Source: Pseudomonadota bacterium (GTDB lineage: Bacteria; Pseudomonadota; Gammaproteobacteria; Steroidobacterales; Steroidobacteraceae). From it: a stretch of DNA of 64,000 nucleotides. Both the position numbers and the translations under genes were made by a program. Below are positions 1 to 8,299 of this stretch, in pieces. The notes under the pieces were generated by a model that was not told where the DNA came from, did no database searches, and saw only the letters and a program-made list of their open reading frames with translations. The stretch lies in assembly GCA_023457495.1 (NCBI GenBank), contig JAEWLQ010000062.1, positions 14,947 to 78,946 of the forward strand. The letters are read 5' to 3'. The stretch's first letter is position 1; each line of letters starts with the position of its first letter.

Positions 1-137
1 TCGGTGGCAACGCCATCGTGAACATCCGCAGCAACTACAAGAGCGTCGAGTTCTCGAGCGAAACCGAGTACGAATGTGGCGCCGGCAACGTCACCGGCGG
101 AACGGCATTCGTCGGCGACGTGGTGAAGCTGCCCTGA
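1..137 (+). CDS. C-terminal end of a small exported protein (partial)
   Basis: An open frame enters from the left edge and ends with TGA at 135-137. The visible 44 residues include a segment with the pattern NIRSNYKS, then SSETEYECG, and end GDVVKLP. This resembles the C-terminus of a family of small secreted proteobacterial proteins that databases often mislabel as excinuclease ATPase subunit; I recognise the NIxSxYK...TEYECGAG pattern but cannot test it here. The start, signal peptide and full length lie outside the window. A strong hairpin terminator follows 28 bases downstream. No function is assigned. Confidence 0.6.
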   Translation, partial: GGNAIVNIRSNYKSVEFSSETEYECGAGNVTGGTAFVGDVVKLP

Positions 138-164
138 GCGGCAGCTTCGACCCCTCATGAGATT

Positions 165-190
165 ACGAGGCCGCCTTCGGGCGGCCTCGT
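165..190. terminator. Bidirectional hairpin terminator
   Basis: Ten-base-pair GC-rich stem (cgaggccgcc at 166-175, ggcggcctcg at 180-189) closed by a TTCG tetraloop, followed on the plus strand by a short T-rich run (ttcattt). It sits between the stops of two convergent genes (135-137 and 191-193) and can serve both. Confidence 0.8.
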
Positions 191-3100
191 TCATTTCCGG
201 CCGAAGTCGTAGGTGACGGACATCGAATAGCGTCGGCCGAGGAAGTCGTAGTTGCCGTTGAACGCATCGCTGGCGATCGGGAACGGTGGCGGCGAATCGA
301 ACAGGTTCGTGACGGCCAGCCAGACGCGCAGGTTCTGCGCCGGGGCGAAATTCGCCGAGAGGTCGTGGGTCGTGCTCGCGCCCAGTTCGAGGATGTCGCG
401 GGACTCGACGGTGAACGTGCGACTGTAGAGCTGCTCGCCGATGTAGTTGGTCCGCCACGCGGCCCCGAATCGCCCGCGTCGCCAGGTGAGATTGAGCTGC
501 GCGGAGTGCTTCGGGCTGCCGATCGTCCCCAGGGTATTCGTGGTCACGATGCCGGTGGGCGAGCTCAACTCCTCGCGCAACCCGAAATAGCTCACGGCGA
601 GGTCGAATTCGCCGAGGCGTTCGATCGCGCGATGATAGCGACCTTCGGCCGTAACTCCCTCCATCGACTGGAACGCGCCGTTCACGTACCCCGACTGCAC
701 GAACGAGATCTGCCCCGCCAGCGGCGAGCCCGCGGGATGGCGCCGCAGGTAGTCGCAGTAGTGGTTCGGCCAATCGTAGCTGTCGAAGCACGCCGATCCG
801 AGATCGAATGGATACAGGGTCGTGATCACGTCCTCGATGCGCACATCGACCCAGTCGACCGCGAGCTGGAAGTCCCGGGCCCATTCAGGCTGCAACACCA
901 GGCCCGCCGACCAGGAATTCGCGCGCTCGTTGCGCAGGCCGGGATCGCCCTGCTGCGTGCCTGCGACGGTCGCGTTCGTGGCGTTCGACACCCATGAACC
1001 GTCGGACGGCAGACCGTACTCCGCGAAAAAGGCCTGGCAGTTCGCGGAGCGCGCATCCTGGCGCTCGCCGCCCGCGGTGAGGTTGGAGGTGCTGCAGGGA
1101 TCGTCCACCGTCGTGAACATCGGCGCCACCGGTAGATAGAGCTCCACGATCGCGGGCGTCCGCATGGACCGCGTGATGTTGCCGCGCAGCTGCAGGCCGC
1201 GCAGCGGAGACCACTGCATGCCGCCCGTCCACGCCGTGAATCCGCCATTGAGCGAGCTGTCGATCCGGCGCGCCTTGCCGGTGAGCGTGAGTTCGGCGAG
1301 TCCGGGCAGCTCGTTGCGCTCCGAGAACAGGGGCACGACGAGCTCGCCGAACAGTTCGTTCGACGAGAACGATCCGCCGACGGGGGCCAGCGGCGTCGAA
1401 CGTCCGCGACCCGACTCGAGGAACTCGTCCGGACGGAACGCGCCGCTCTCGCGCCGATGCTCGAAGCCCAGGTTGTAGCGGACATCGCCCGCGGGCAGCG
1501 CGAACGCGGTGCTGCCGATGTTGAGGTTGACGATGCGCTGTTCCATTTCCACGTCTACCGTCCGCAGCGTCGCGACGTAGTCGCGCGCGGCCGGCGATGC
1601 GCGACCTTCGCCGAAGATGTCGAGCGGCACACAGGCCGGATCGGCGATGGGGCCGTCGGGCCCCACCCTGACGACTCCGCCCGGCAGACCCGCATAACCG
1701 GGGCTGGCGCTGCACTCGAGTCGCCCATCTACCGAGATGACGTTGAGCGCGTTGACGAATTTCTGGCGGTCGAGCTCCTGGCCGAAGTACCTGACGTCGT
1801 TCCTGCCCACATTGAAGTAGGCCTCCCAGTCGAAGGTGCGCGCCGCGAGGGCAAAATCGCCGCGTAGCCCGGCCGCGACCTGCAGCAGCTCGCTTTCGGA
1901 ACGCGCCTGATTCACGGCGAGATCGCGGTGCCCACGCGACAGGCGGAAGGTGCTTCCGGCCGGCTGCAGGGCCGCGAGAGTCGCGCGCGCCTGCGCGGTG
2001 AGTGCCGGGTGCGCGATGGGCAGCGTGATCGCGCTGTTCGAGCCGCCGAAGGACGCCGAGTTGTAGATGGGCTGATCGACGAGCTCGCGCGCCTCGGCTC
2101 GGTACGCGAACACGTCGGCGAAAAACTCCACGCCGTCGGTCACGTCGAAGCGCACGCTCGCCGTGGCGGTGTCGCGCTCGAGTTCCGATGCGAGCTGCAG
2201 CGTCGACGCGAGATACATGCCGTCTCCGCCCGACGCGACCGAGCTGCTGAAGGGAATGCCCGGATCGTACGGCACGAGCTCGCCGTTCGGTGCGAACTGC
2301 AGGCAGCGGTCGTTCGCCGCGCCCAGGCAGCGCAGTCGGCCATCGGAAAAATTGTTGGCGCCGGGGGGCAGCGCGATCCCGCCGAAGTTCAGCAGGAAAC
2401 TCCGCCGGTCGCGGATCAGCACCGAATTCGGGATGCCGTCGTTGTTGCCCGTGTTGAAAGGGATGCTGGTGTCGACGCGGCCGTCATTGGCCGGCGTGCG
2501 TCCGACCTGGCCCGCGACGGCGCTGGCGAACGGATTCGCGGCGAAGGCGTATGCGTCGGCGAATCGGCGATTGTCGATCGCGAGCATGCCGTCGGTTTCG
2601 CTGTGCTGCAGCGACGCGGTGAAATTGCCGCGATCCTGCGCGAAGTTCCAGCCGCCCACGAGGCCGAAACTGTTGTTCGCCAGCCCGCCGTCCTCGAGCG
2701 CGCCGTAATGCCCGAAGGCCTGCACGCCTTCGAAGTCCCGCTTGAGCCGCACGTTCACGACGCCGGCGATGGCATCCGATCCGTAGACCGGCGCGCCGCC
2801 GATCGAAAGCGTTTCGATTCGATCGAGCAGCACAGTTGGAATGATGTTGAGGTCGACCTGGTTGCCCGGCAGCGCGGGACCGAATACGGCGGGCGGATTC
2901 GAGGTGACGAAACGGCGGCCGTCGACCAGCGTCAGCGTCCGATTGGTGCCGAGGCCGAACCGGTTGACGAAGTTGAGGCCCGGACCGTAGTTCGACTGAT
3001 CGCCCTCGGGCGTGGTCGCGACGCCGAAGCCCGGGGCCTGGTTGAGCGCATCCGCGACGCTGGTGAGGCCACGCGCCAGGATGTACTCGGAAGTGATGAT

Positions 3101-3283
3101 CCACGCCGGTTCGAGCGTGTCCTGACGGTCGCGCGCGATACGCGAACCGGTGACGATGACGTCCTGCGCGGACCCTTCTCGTTCCGTCTCCTCCGCGGAA
3201 ACCGGCAAGGCCGCGATGGCGATCGACAACGAGCAAAAGAAAACCGCTGCGCGGCGAACGCCGCGCGCGCGAAGTGGAATCAT
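191..3283 (-). CDS. TonB-dependent outer-membrane receptor (plug + barrel)
   Basis: 1030-residue outer-membrane receptor that would import a substrate using TonB energy. The start at 3283 is preferred because AGGAGGG lies just upstream and the protein then opens with a clear signal peptide (MIPLRARGVRRAAVFFCSLS... ending near PVSAEE). The plug follows: DVIVTGSRIARDRQ, then a segment on Q-A-P-G-F and VDGRRF, and EVVNVRLKR-like plug-end residues (AGVVNVRLKR). The rest is a beta-barrel ending in an aromatic-rich strand, MSVTYDFGRK. There is no N-terminal STN domain, so direct sigma/anti-sigma signalling is not expected. The substrate is unknown. Divergent from the bufferin operon across a 332-bp gap, which could mean shared regulation; that link is inference. 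The frame runs open for 106 codons further upstream, but without a signal peptide or ribosome site there. Confidence 0.9.
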   Translation of the reverse strand: MIPLRARGVRRAAVFFCSLSIAIAALPVSAEETEREGSAQDVIVTGSRIARDRQDTLEPAWIITSEYILARGLTSVADALNQAPGFGVATTPEGDQSNYGPGLNFVNRFGLGTNRTLTLVDGRRFVTSNPPAVFGPALPGNQVDLNIIPTVLLDRIETLSIGGAPVYGSDAIAGVVNVRLKRDFEGVQAFGHYGALEDGGLANNSFGLVGGWNFAQDRGNFTASLQHSETDGMLAIDNRRFADAYAFAANPFASAVAGQVGRTPANDGRVDTSIPFNTGNNDGIPNSVLIRDRRSFLLNFGGIALPPGANNFSDGRLRCLGAANDRCLQFAPNGELVPYDPGIPFSSSVASGGDGMYLASTLQLASELERDTATASVRFDVTDGVEFFADVFAYRAEARELVDQPIYNSASFGGSNSAITLPIAHPALTAQARATLAALQPAGSTFRLSRGHRDLAVNQARSESELLQVAAGLRGDFALAARTFDWEAYFNVGRNDVRYFGQELDRQKFVNALNVISVDGRLECSASPGYAGLPGGVVRVGPDGPIADPACVPLDIFGEGRASPAARDYVATLRTVDVEMEQRIVNLNIGSTAFALPAGDVRYNLGFEHRRESGAFRPDEFLESGRGRSTPLAPVGGSFSSNELFGELVVPLFSERNELPGLAELTLTGKARRIDSSLNGGFTAWTGGMQWSPLRGLQLRGNITRSMRTPAIVELYLPVAPMFTTVDDPCSTSNLTAGGERQDARSANCQAFFAEYGLPSDGSWVSNATNATVAGTQQGDPGLRNERANSWSAGLVLQPEWARDFQLAVDWVDVRIEDVITTLYPFDLGSACFDSYDWPNHYCDYLRRHPAGSPLAGQISFVQSGYVNGAFQSMEGVTAEGRYHRAIERLGEFDLAVSYFGLREELSSPTGIVTTNTLGTIGSPKHSAQLNLTWRRGRFGAAWRTNYIGEQLYSRTFTVESRDILELGASTTHDLSANFAPAQNLRVWLAVTNLFDSPPPFPIASDAFNGNYDFLGRRYSMSVTYDFGRK

Positions 3284-3615
3284 GGGTCCCTCCTGCAAGA
3301 GAGGGCTGCCGGCTGCTTGGCTATCGCGTTGCCTTGGGCGGCAGCTGTTGTTCTGTCTATCCCTCGATGCGGGCGATGGCTCGCACGCATCCATGACGGG
3401 AGCATAACAACCATCCCAAAAAAGGGAATCCGTCTGACCCGTAGTTGGGCAGATGGATGATTCCACTCTGGAACCACCGCGGGGTTGTCGCGTAATGGCA
3501 AACCTTGCTTGGCCGGTTGCGGACGGTGGAACATCCGCGGTTCGGGCCAGGGCGAAATAAACCGGCGGTCCGCCGGGTCCAGCCTCTCGTACAAACAACA
3601 ATCCGGAGAAGTCTC
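3284..3615. promoter_or_regulatory. Divergent control region between TonB receptor and bufA
   Basis: This 332-bp stretch has no supported gene. It must hold the promoters of the minus-strand receptor and the plus-strand bufferin operon. I see an imperfect dyad at 3425-3464: outer arms GGAATC (3425-3430) and GATTCC (3459-3464), inner arms TCTG-A-CCC (3433-3440) and GGGCAGA (3447-3453) around a six-base centre. It may be an operator or a hairpin. No convincing sigma-70 pair was found. A GGAGAA ribosome site lies six bases before the bufA ATG. Confidence 0.5.
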
Positions 3616-3876
3616 ATGAATCTGAAGACCATCGCCATCGCCTCCGCCGTCGGCAGCCTGCTCGCCATGGGCAGCGCCACCGCCGCCGACGCACCGACCC
3701 AGGAAAAGTGCCTCGGTGTCGCCGAAGCGGGCAAGAACGACTGCGGCACCGCGTCGCATGCCTGCGCCGGCCAGGCGAAAACCGACAAGGACCCGACCGA
3801 ATGGAAGTACGTGCCGAAAGGCGAGTGCGAAAAGATGGGCGGCAAGCTCGCGGAAGAGAAGAAGCCCGCGGCCTGA
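3616..3876 (+). CDS. bufA: Bufferin precursor peptide (DUF2282, BufA-type)
   Basis: 86-residue precursor of a ribosomally made, modified peptide. Residues 1-23 are a Sec signal peptide (MNLKTIAIASAVGSLLAMGS, ATAA cleavage region), which is the unusual leader of this family. The mature part carries four cysteines at 32, 43, 50 and 71 in the family arrangement: EKC...AGKNDC...HACAGQAK, then WKYVPKGEC. In characterised bufferins the two central cysteines become thiooxazole-type heterocycles, installed by the DUF692 enzyme, and the exported product binds copper; that is family knowledge, not visible here. The next two genes, DUF692 and DUF2063, are the expected maturation partners, 16 bp downstream and overlapping. 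A GGAGAA ribosome site precedes the ATG at 3616. Confidence 0.93.
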   Translation: MNLKTIAIASAVGSLLAMGSATAADAPTQEKCLGVAEAGKNDCGTASHACAGQAKTDKDPTEWKYVPKGECEKMGGKLAEEKKPAA

Positions 3877-3892
3877 CCCGAAGGTTCGACGA

Positions 3893-4753
3893 ATGACACG
3901 CCTCGACACCCGGGGTGTGCCGCTGGGGCCGATTCCGGCGCGCGCCGGGATCGGCCTCAGGTCGATTCATCACGATGCGCTGCTGCGCGAGCGACCGCCT
4001 GTCGGGTGGATCGAGGCGCACACCGAAAACTACTTCCACGAGGGCGGCGCCGCGGCGCGTGCGCTGCTGAACGCACGGGCCAACTACCCTGTCAGCCTGC
4101 ACGGCGTCGGCCTCGCGCTGGGCTCCATCGACGGACTGGACCGCGCGCACCTCACACGCGTGCGCGAGGCGATCCGGCGTTACGAACCCGCACTAGTGTC
4201 CGAGCATGCGTGTTGGGGTCACTCCGGCGGCGAGTTCTTCAACGATCTGCTGCCGCTGCCCTACACCGATGAGGCCGTCGAGCTGCTCGCCCGCCAGGTC
4301 GGCGAGGCCCAGGATTTCCTCGGCCGCCAGCTGCTCATCGAAAACGTTTCCGCCTACGTCGCGTTCCCGCATTCCCAGCTCGCCGAGTGGGAATTCCTCG
4401 CGGCCGTCGCCCGCACCAGCGGCTGCGGTCTGCTGCTCGACGTCAACAACGTTTACGTGAGCTCGCGCAACCTGGGACTCGACGCGCGCGCGTTCATACG
4501 CGGCCTGCCGCGCGACGCGGTGCAGGAAATTCACCTCGCGGGACACGCCGACAATGGCGGCGTGCTCGTCGACGATCACGGCTCGGCGGTCTGCCAAGCG
4601 GTCTGGGAGCTCTACGAATTCGCGATCGCGCGCTTCGGTCCGCTGCCCACGCTGATCGAGTGGGACACGGCGATCCCGGAGCTTTCCGTGCTCGCCGCGG
4701 AAGCCGCGCGGGCCGACGAACGGCTGGAGAAGGTACGTGGCCTCGCTGCGTGA
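3893..4753 (+). CDS. bufB: MNIO-family maturase (DUF692, BufB-type)
   Basis: 286-residue multinuclear non-heme iron-dependent oxidative enzyme with a TIM-barrel fold. The family modifies cysteines of precursor peptides, here presumably the central cysteines of the BufA product. Metal-site blocks are visible in order: EAHTENYF, SLHGVGLALGS, SEHACWG, LIENVSAYV, LLDVNNVYVSS, EIHLAGH and a late LIEWDTAIP. Length matches the usual 270-290 residues. The ATG at 3893 follows the bufA stop by 16 bp; the preceding AAGG is a modest ribosome site. The end overlaps bufC by 17 bp, which implies translational coupling. Cytoplasmic, since there is no signal peptide. Confidence 0.94.
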   Translation: MTRLDTRGVPLGPIPARAGIGLRSIHHDALLRERPPVGWIEAHTENYFHEGGAAARALLNARANYPVSLHGVGLALGSIDGLDRAHLTRVREAIRRYEPALVSEHACWGHSGGEFFNDLLPLPYTDEAVELLARQVGEAQDFLGRQLLIENVSAYVAFPHSQLAEWEFLAAVARTSGCGLLLDVNNVYVSSRNLGLDARAFIRGLPRDAVQEIHLAGHADNGGVLVDDHGSAVCQAVWELYEFAIARFGPLPTLIEWDTAIPELSVLAAEAARADERLEKVRGLAA

Positions 4754-5486
4754 TCTGCAGGAATCCTTCGCCAACGCGTTGCGCGATCCGGCGGCGACCT
4801 GCGCCGTCGCGCCGCCCGCGAACCTCGACATCTACCGGAACAACTCGCGCAGCGTGTTCCGTTCGGCGCTCGAGCAGATTTTCCCCGTGGTGCGCAGACG
4901 CGTCGGCGACGACTATTTCCGCCAGCTCGCGTTTCACTACCGCGCTGCGTTCCCCTCGCGCAGCGGCGACCTGCACTGGGTGGGACTCGACTTCCCCGGA
5001 TTCCTCGCGACCCACCTGGAGGGTACGGATTACCGATGGCTGGCCGATCTCGCGCGGCTGGAGTGGGCGCGTTGCGAAGCGTCTGTCGCCCGTGAAGAGC
5101 CGGGCCTCGGCGCCGACGTGCTCGCGCGATTCGCGCCATCCGAACTCGAGCACGTGGTGTTCACGTTGCAGCCCTCGTTGCGGCTGGTGTCCTCGCCGTA
5201 CCCCGTCTATTCGGTCTGGCAGGCCAACCAGTTCGAAAATGCCGCGCCCATGGATCAATCCCTGGGTTCCGAGTACGGGATGATCCGCATCCGCGACGAC
5301 GTGGCCGAAGTGCAGACACTGGCCGTGGACCTTTTCGCGTTCCTCTCGGCGCTTTCCTCGGGGGCAACGCTCGGCGCGGCGATGTCGGCATCCGAGGCCG
5401 ATGGCGAGCGACTCACCGAGATGCTGGCGTTCCTGTTCCAGTGTTCGCTGGTCGTCGAGGCCACGGCGAAGCCGGACCCGTCCTGA
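4737..5486 (+). CDS. bufC: DUF2063 peptide-recognition partner (BufC-type)
   Basis: 249-residue partner of the DUF692 maturase. The N-terminal DUF2063 domain is recognisable from LRDLQESFANALRD, then LDIYRNNSRSVFRSALEQIF, PVVRRRVGDDYFRQLAFHY, and DFPGFLATH...YRWLADLARLEWA. In homologous systems this protein helps the enzyme recognise the precursor peptide. The start is GTG at 4737, inside bufB, chosen because GAGAAGG lies just before it. Last gene of the operon; its stop is 16 bp from the convergent receptor stop at 5503. No DoxX or other accessory gene follows. Confidence 0.9.
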   Translation: MASLRDLQESFANALRDPAATCAVAPPANLDIYRNNSRSVFRSALEQIFPVVRRRVGDDYFRQLAFHYRAAFPSRSGDLHWVGLDFPGFLATHLEGTDYRWLADLARLEWARCEASVAREEPGLGADVLARFAPSELEHVVFTLQPSLRLVSSPYPVYSVWQANQFENAAPMDQSLGSEYGMIRIRDDVAEVQTLAVDLFAFLSALSSGATLGAAMSASEADGERLTEMLAFLFQCSLVVEATAKPDPS

Positions 5487-5502
5487 GGGCGGCTGCCCGC
5501 GC

Positions 5503-8259
5503 TCAGTCGAACCGGCGCGAAGCGCGCACGCCGTAGGTGCGCGGGGCGTCGAAGAACGCACGCGCGACCCCGGGAAATCCGGGCACACCGCCGGTGCCGG
5601 GCTGGTGGGCGCGCAGATCCACGTTGTTCTTCACCGCATCGTCCTCGAGGTTCAGCACGTAGGCTTCGACGGCCCAGCTATCGGCGGTTTCATAACGCAA
5701 GCCGAGGTCGGTGCGGGTGTACGCCGGCTGACGATCCGAAGGACGGTTGAAGTCGGTGAGGAACATCTCGCTCTGGTACTTCGCCTGCAGGCGCGGGACG
5801 AGACGCGCGCCGTTGGGCAGGCGAAAGGCGTGTTCGTACGCGATCGCACCGGTGATCTCGGGTGCGAAAGGCAACCGGTTGCCGCGCAGGTTGATGACCG
5901 GGGAGAGCGGATCGCTCGGCACGTAGTACTGCGCGTCGACCGTCGGGTAGTCGAGATATTCCGCGCTCAGCCAGGTGAACAGCGCCTGCACCGTGCCGGC
6001 GTCGACCGGTTTCCACAGCAGTTCGGATTCGATACCGCGGATGTGCGCGCGGGTCGCGTTGCGCGTGACGAGCTGGTGCACGCCCGCCGCATCCTTCTCG
6101 ATGCGCGCGCGCAGGATGTCCGAGTAGTTCGAGAAGAAACCGACGGTGTTGATGGCCATCGCGCCGCCGAACAGCGATGCCTTGAGGCCGAGCTCGAAGT
6201 TCTCCACCTCTTCGGGATCGGCATGCGTGCCGCCGTCCTGGATGACGCCCGACTTGAACCCCGTGCTCGTCAACGCGTAGCCGAGCAGCGCGTCGCTGAA
6301 GTCGTACTCCGCGCGCGCCATGTAGGTGACTCTGGACCAGTCGACGTCGGCGTCGTTGTGCGTCGCTATCCGGCAGGTGCCGGGCACCGGCTCGGGAGAA
6401 TCCGGATCGGGCGACAACGGAATTTCGTCGGTAGGCACGCCATCGAGAATGAAGCCGCCGTTGCCGATGGTGGTGTTGGGCGCGGGACAGACGAGGTTCA
6501 CGCCGCCTTCGTCCTGCTTCGTGTCTTCCGTGTACCGCGCGCCGGCGCTGAGACGCGTGCGGTCGGTGGCCCGCCAGGTGAGCTGCCCGAATCCCGCCCA
6601 GGCGGACAGCGATCTGCGCGGCTGGATGAAGGATTGCGCGTATCGCACGTCGCCGTCGTCGACGACGCCCGGAATGCTGCCGCGGTCATCCATGATGTCG
6701 ACGTCGTAGCGGATCGAGTTGTCTTCTTCGTAGAAGAAGGCGCCCACGATCCACTCGACCGGGCCGTCGCCGAGTGGCTTGAGCTGGATCTCGTGCTGTG
6801 TCGAAACGAACTTCGAGTCCTCGGTGCGCCGTTCTTCGTCGTAGGTCGCGGGCAGCGGCGGATTCGGCAGGCCGCGCAGGTCCGGATCGAGCGCGAGCCC
6901 GACATCCTGGTCGCTGACGTTCTGGCGCGTCATGCGCGCCCATCCGAATAGATAGGACAGCTCGAAGTCCGACGCCGATCCGGCCGAAAAACGGTAATCG
7001 GTGCGCAGGTGCAGCGTGTCGTTCTTCAGGTCGAGCATGCCCGGCGAGGTGATCACCGCCGAACGCAGCCGCTCGCCGGGCGCCGGCTGCAGGCTCACCG
7101 GAACGGTACCCGCGCCGCGATCCGCGAATCGTTCCAGCGAGGTGAACACGGTCCAGGATTCGTTGGGCTCCCACAGACTCGAGACGCGCAGGCCGAGCCG
7201 GTCGCTGTCGTCGTAGCGCGCCGTGTCCGGGGCCACGTCAGAACCGGGAAGAAAGTCGATGTAACCGTCGCGCTTTTCGACGTACGCCGATGCGCGCAGC
7301 GCGAAGGTGTCGCCGAGCGGCATGTTGTAGTGGCCCTTCAGTCGGCGCAGGTCGTAATTGCCGGCGGTCAGATCGATGGCGCCGGACTGCTCGCCGATAC
7401 GCGGCTTCGCGGTCACGATGTTGATCACGCCCGCGTTCGAGTTCCGGCCGAACAAGGTGCCCTGCGGGCCGCGCAACGCCTCGATCTGGTCGAGATCGTG
7501 GATCAGCATGGTCGCGCCCTGCGGACGCGGCGAATAAAAGCCGTCGACGTGGAAGGCCACCGCAGGATCGGCGACCTCCGTGCGATTCGTCGAGACGATG
7601 CCGCGCATCGCGAGGTCGAACGCCGCCTGTGTCGAGCTGTTGCCGATCTGGAAGTTCGGGATCAGCGTCGTCACGCTGCGCAGGTCCGCGGGCTGCTGGC
7701 GCTCGATGGTATGCGAATCGAGCGCGGTGACCGCGAGAGCGCTGCGCTGCAGGAGGCGGTCGCGTTTTTCCGCGCTTACAACGATTTCGTCGAGCGCGCC
7801 GCGGCCGAGCTGCTGCGCGTCATCCTCCGATGTGGATTCCTCGTTGCGGACGCGCGTGGCGCGTGCCAGCCGCGACGCATGACTGTTCCGCGCCGGCTTG
7901 CGCGCCTCGCAGCGCGCCTTCGGATCGCGCACGATGCTGATGGTGCGGTCGTTGACCGCCGCGAAGGAAAGGCCGGTGCACGCGAGCAATCGACCGAGCG
8001 CGTCCGCGATGCGCAACGAGCCCGAGATCGTCTGGGTGCGAATGCCCTGCACCGCTTCGTAGTCGAACACGAGCTGCAGCCGCGACTGCTCGCTGAAGGC
8101 CGCGAGCGCGCCGGCGGCATCCTGCGCCGGTATGTCGAAGTCGGGGACCTGGGCAGGCGCGATGCCGGCGAGCGCCCACGCGGCCAATGCCGCGGGCACT
8201 CTCCGGAAGAACCGGCCGAACGTGCGATGTACCCCCAATCGACGCTCCCTCGGAATCAC
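5503..8259 (-). CDS. TonB-dependent receptor with STN signalling domain (FecA-like)
   Basis: 918-residue outer-membrane receptor. After the signal peptide (hydrophobic AALAAWALAGIAPAQ) comes a secretin/TonB short N-terminal domain: FDIPAQDAAGALAAFSEQS...LVFDYEAVQG...ALGRLLACTGLSF. This periplasmic domain talks to a FecR protein. The plug has DEIVVSAEKRDRLLQR and ALRGPQGTLFGRNSNAGVIN; the barrel ends RTYGVRASRRFD. It lies directly downstream of a FecI/FecR pair, so it probably senses its own ligand and induces its own synthesis. The longest start is GTG at 8259; a TTG at 8238 has a better AGGGAG ribosome site and is a real alternative. The ligand is unknown; the barrel resembles the large receptor group common in aquatic oligotrophs. 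Confidence 0.9.
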   Translation of the reverse strand: MIPRERRLGVHRTFGRFFRRVPAALAAWALAGIAPAQVPDFDIPAQDAAGALAAFSEQSRLQLVFDYEAVQGIRTQTISGSLRIADALGRLLACTGLSFAAVNDRTISIVRDPKARCEARKPARNSHASRLARATRVRNEESTSEDDAQQLGRGALDEIVVSAEKRDRLLQRSALAVTALDSHTIERQQPADLRSVTTLIPNFQIGNSSTQAAFDLAMRGIVSTNRTEVADPAVAFHVDGFYSPRPQGATMLIHDLDQIEALRGPQGTLFGRNSNAGVINIVTAKPRIGEQSGAIDLTAGNYDLRRLKGHYNMPLGDTFALRASAYVEKRDGYIDFLPGSDVAPDTARYDDSDRLGLRVSSLWEPNESWTVFTSLERFADRGAGTVPVSLQPAPGERLRSAVITSPGMLDLKNDTLHLRTDYRFSAGSASDFELSYLFGWARMTRQNVSDQDVGLALDPDLRGLPNPPLPATYDEERRTEDSKFVSTQHEIQLKPLGDGPVEWIVGAFFYEEDNSIRYDVDIMDDRGSIPGVVDDGDVRYAQSFIQPRRSLSAWAGFGQLTWRATDRTRLSAGARYTEDTKQDEGGVNLVCPAPNTTIGNGGFILDGVPTDEIPLSPDPDSPEPVPGTCRIATHNDADVDWSRVTYMARAEYDFSDALLGYALTSTGFKSGVIQDGGTHADPEEVENFELGLKASLFGGAMAINTVGFFSNYSDILRARIEKDAAGVHQLVTRNATRAHIRGIESELLWKPVDAGTVQALFTWLSAEYLDYPTVDAQYYVPSDPLSPVINLRGNRLPFAPEITGAIAYEHAFRLPNGARLVPRLQAKYQSEMFLTDFNRPSDRQPAYTRTDLGLRYETADSWAVEAYVLNLEDDAVKNNVDLRAHQPGTGGVPGFPGVARAFFDAPRTYGVRASRRFD

Positions 8260-8299
8260 CTGGCCGGCCGCGATGTCCCTAACATCGCGGCGGCGCGCT

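Noticed and set aside
1928..3460. Long plus-strand open frame opposite the first TonB receptor
   Set aside because: Arg/Ala/Glu-rich shadow typical of high-GC antisense frames; no domain and overlaps a clear receptor gene.
5487..5502. Short GGGC/GCCC hairpin between bufC and the STN receptor
   Set aside because: Only four base pairs and no T-run; too weak to support a terminator.
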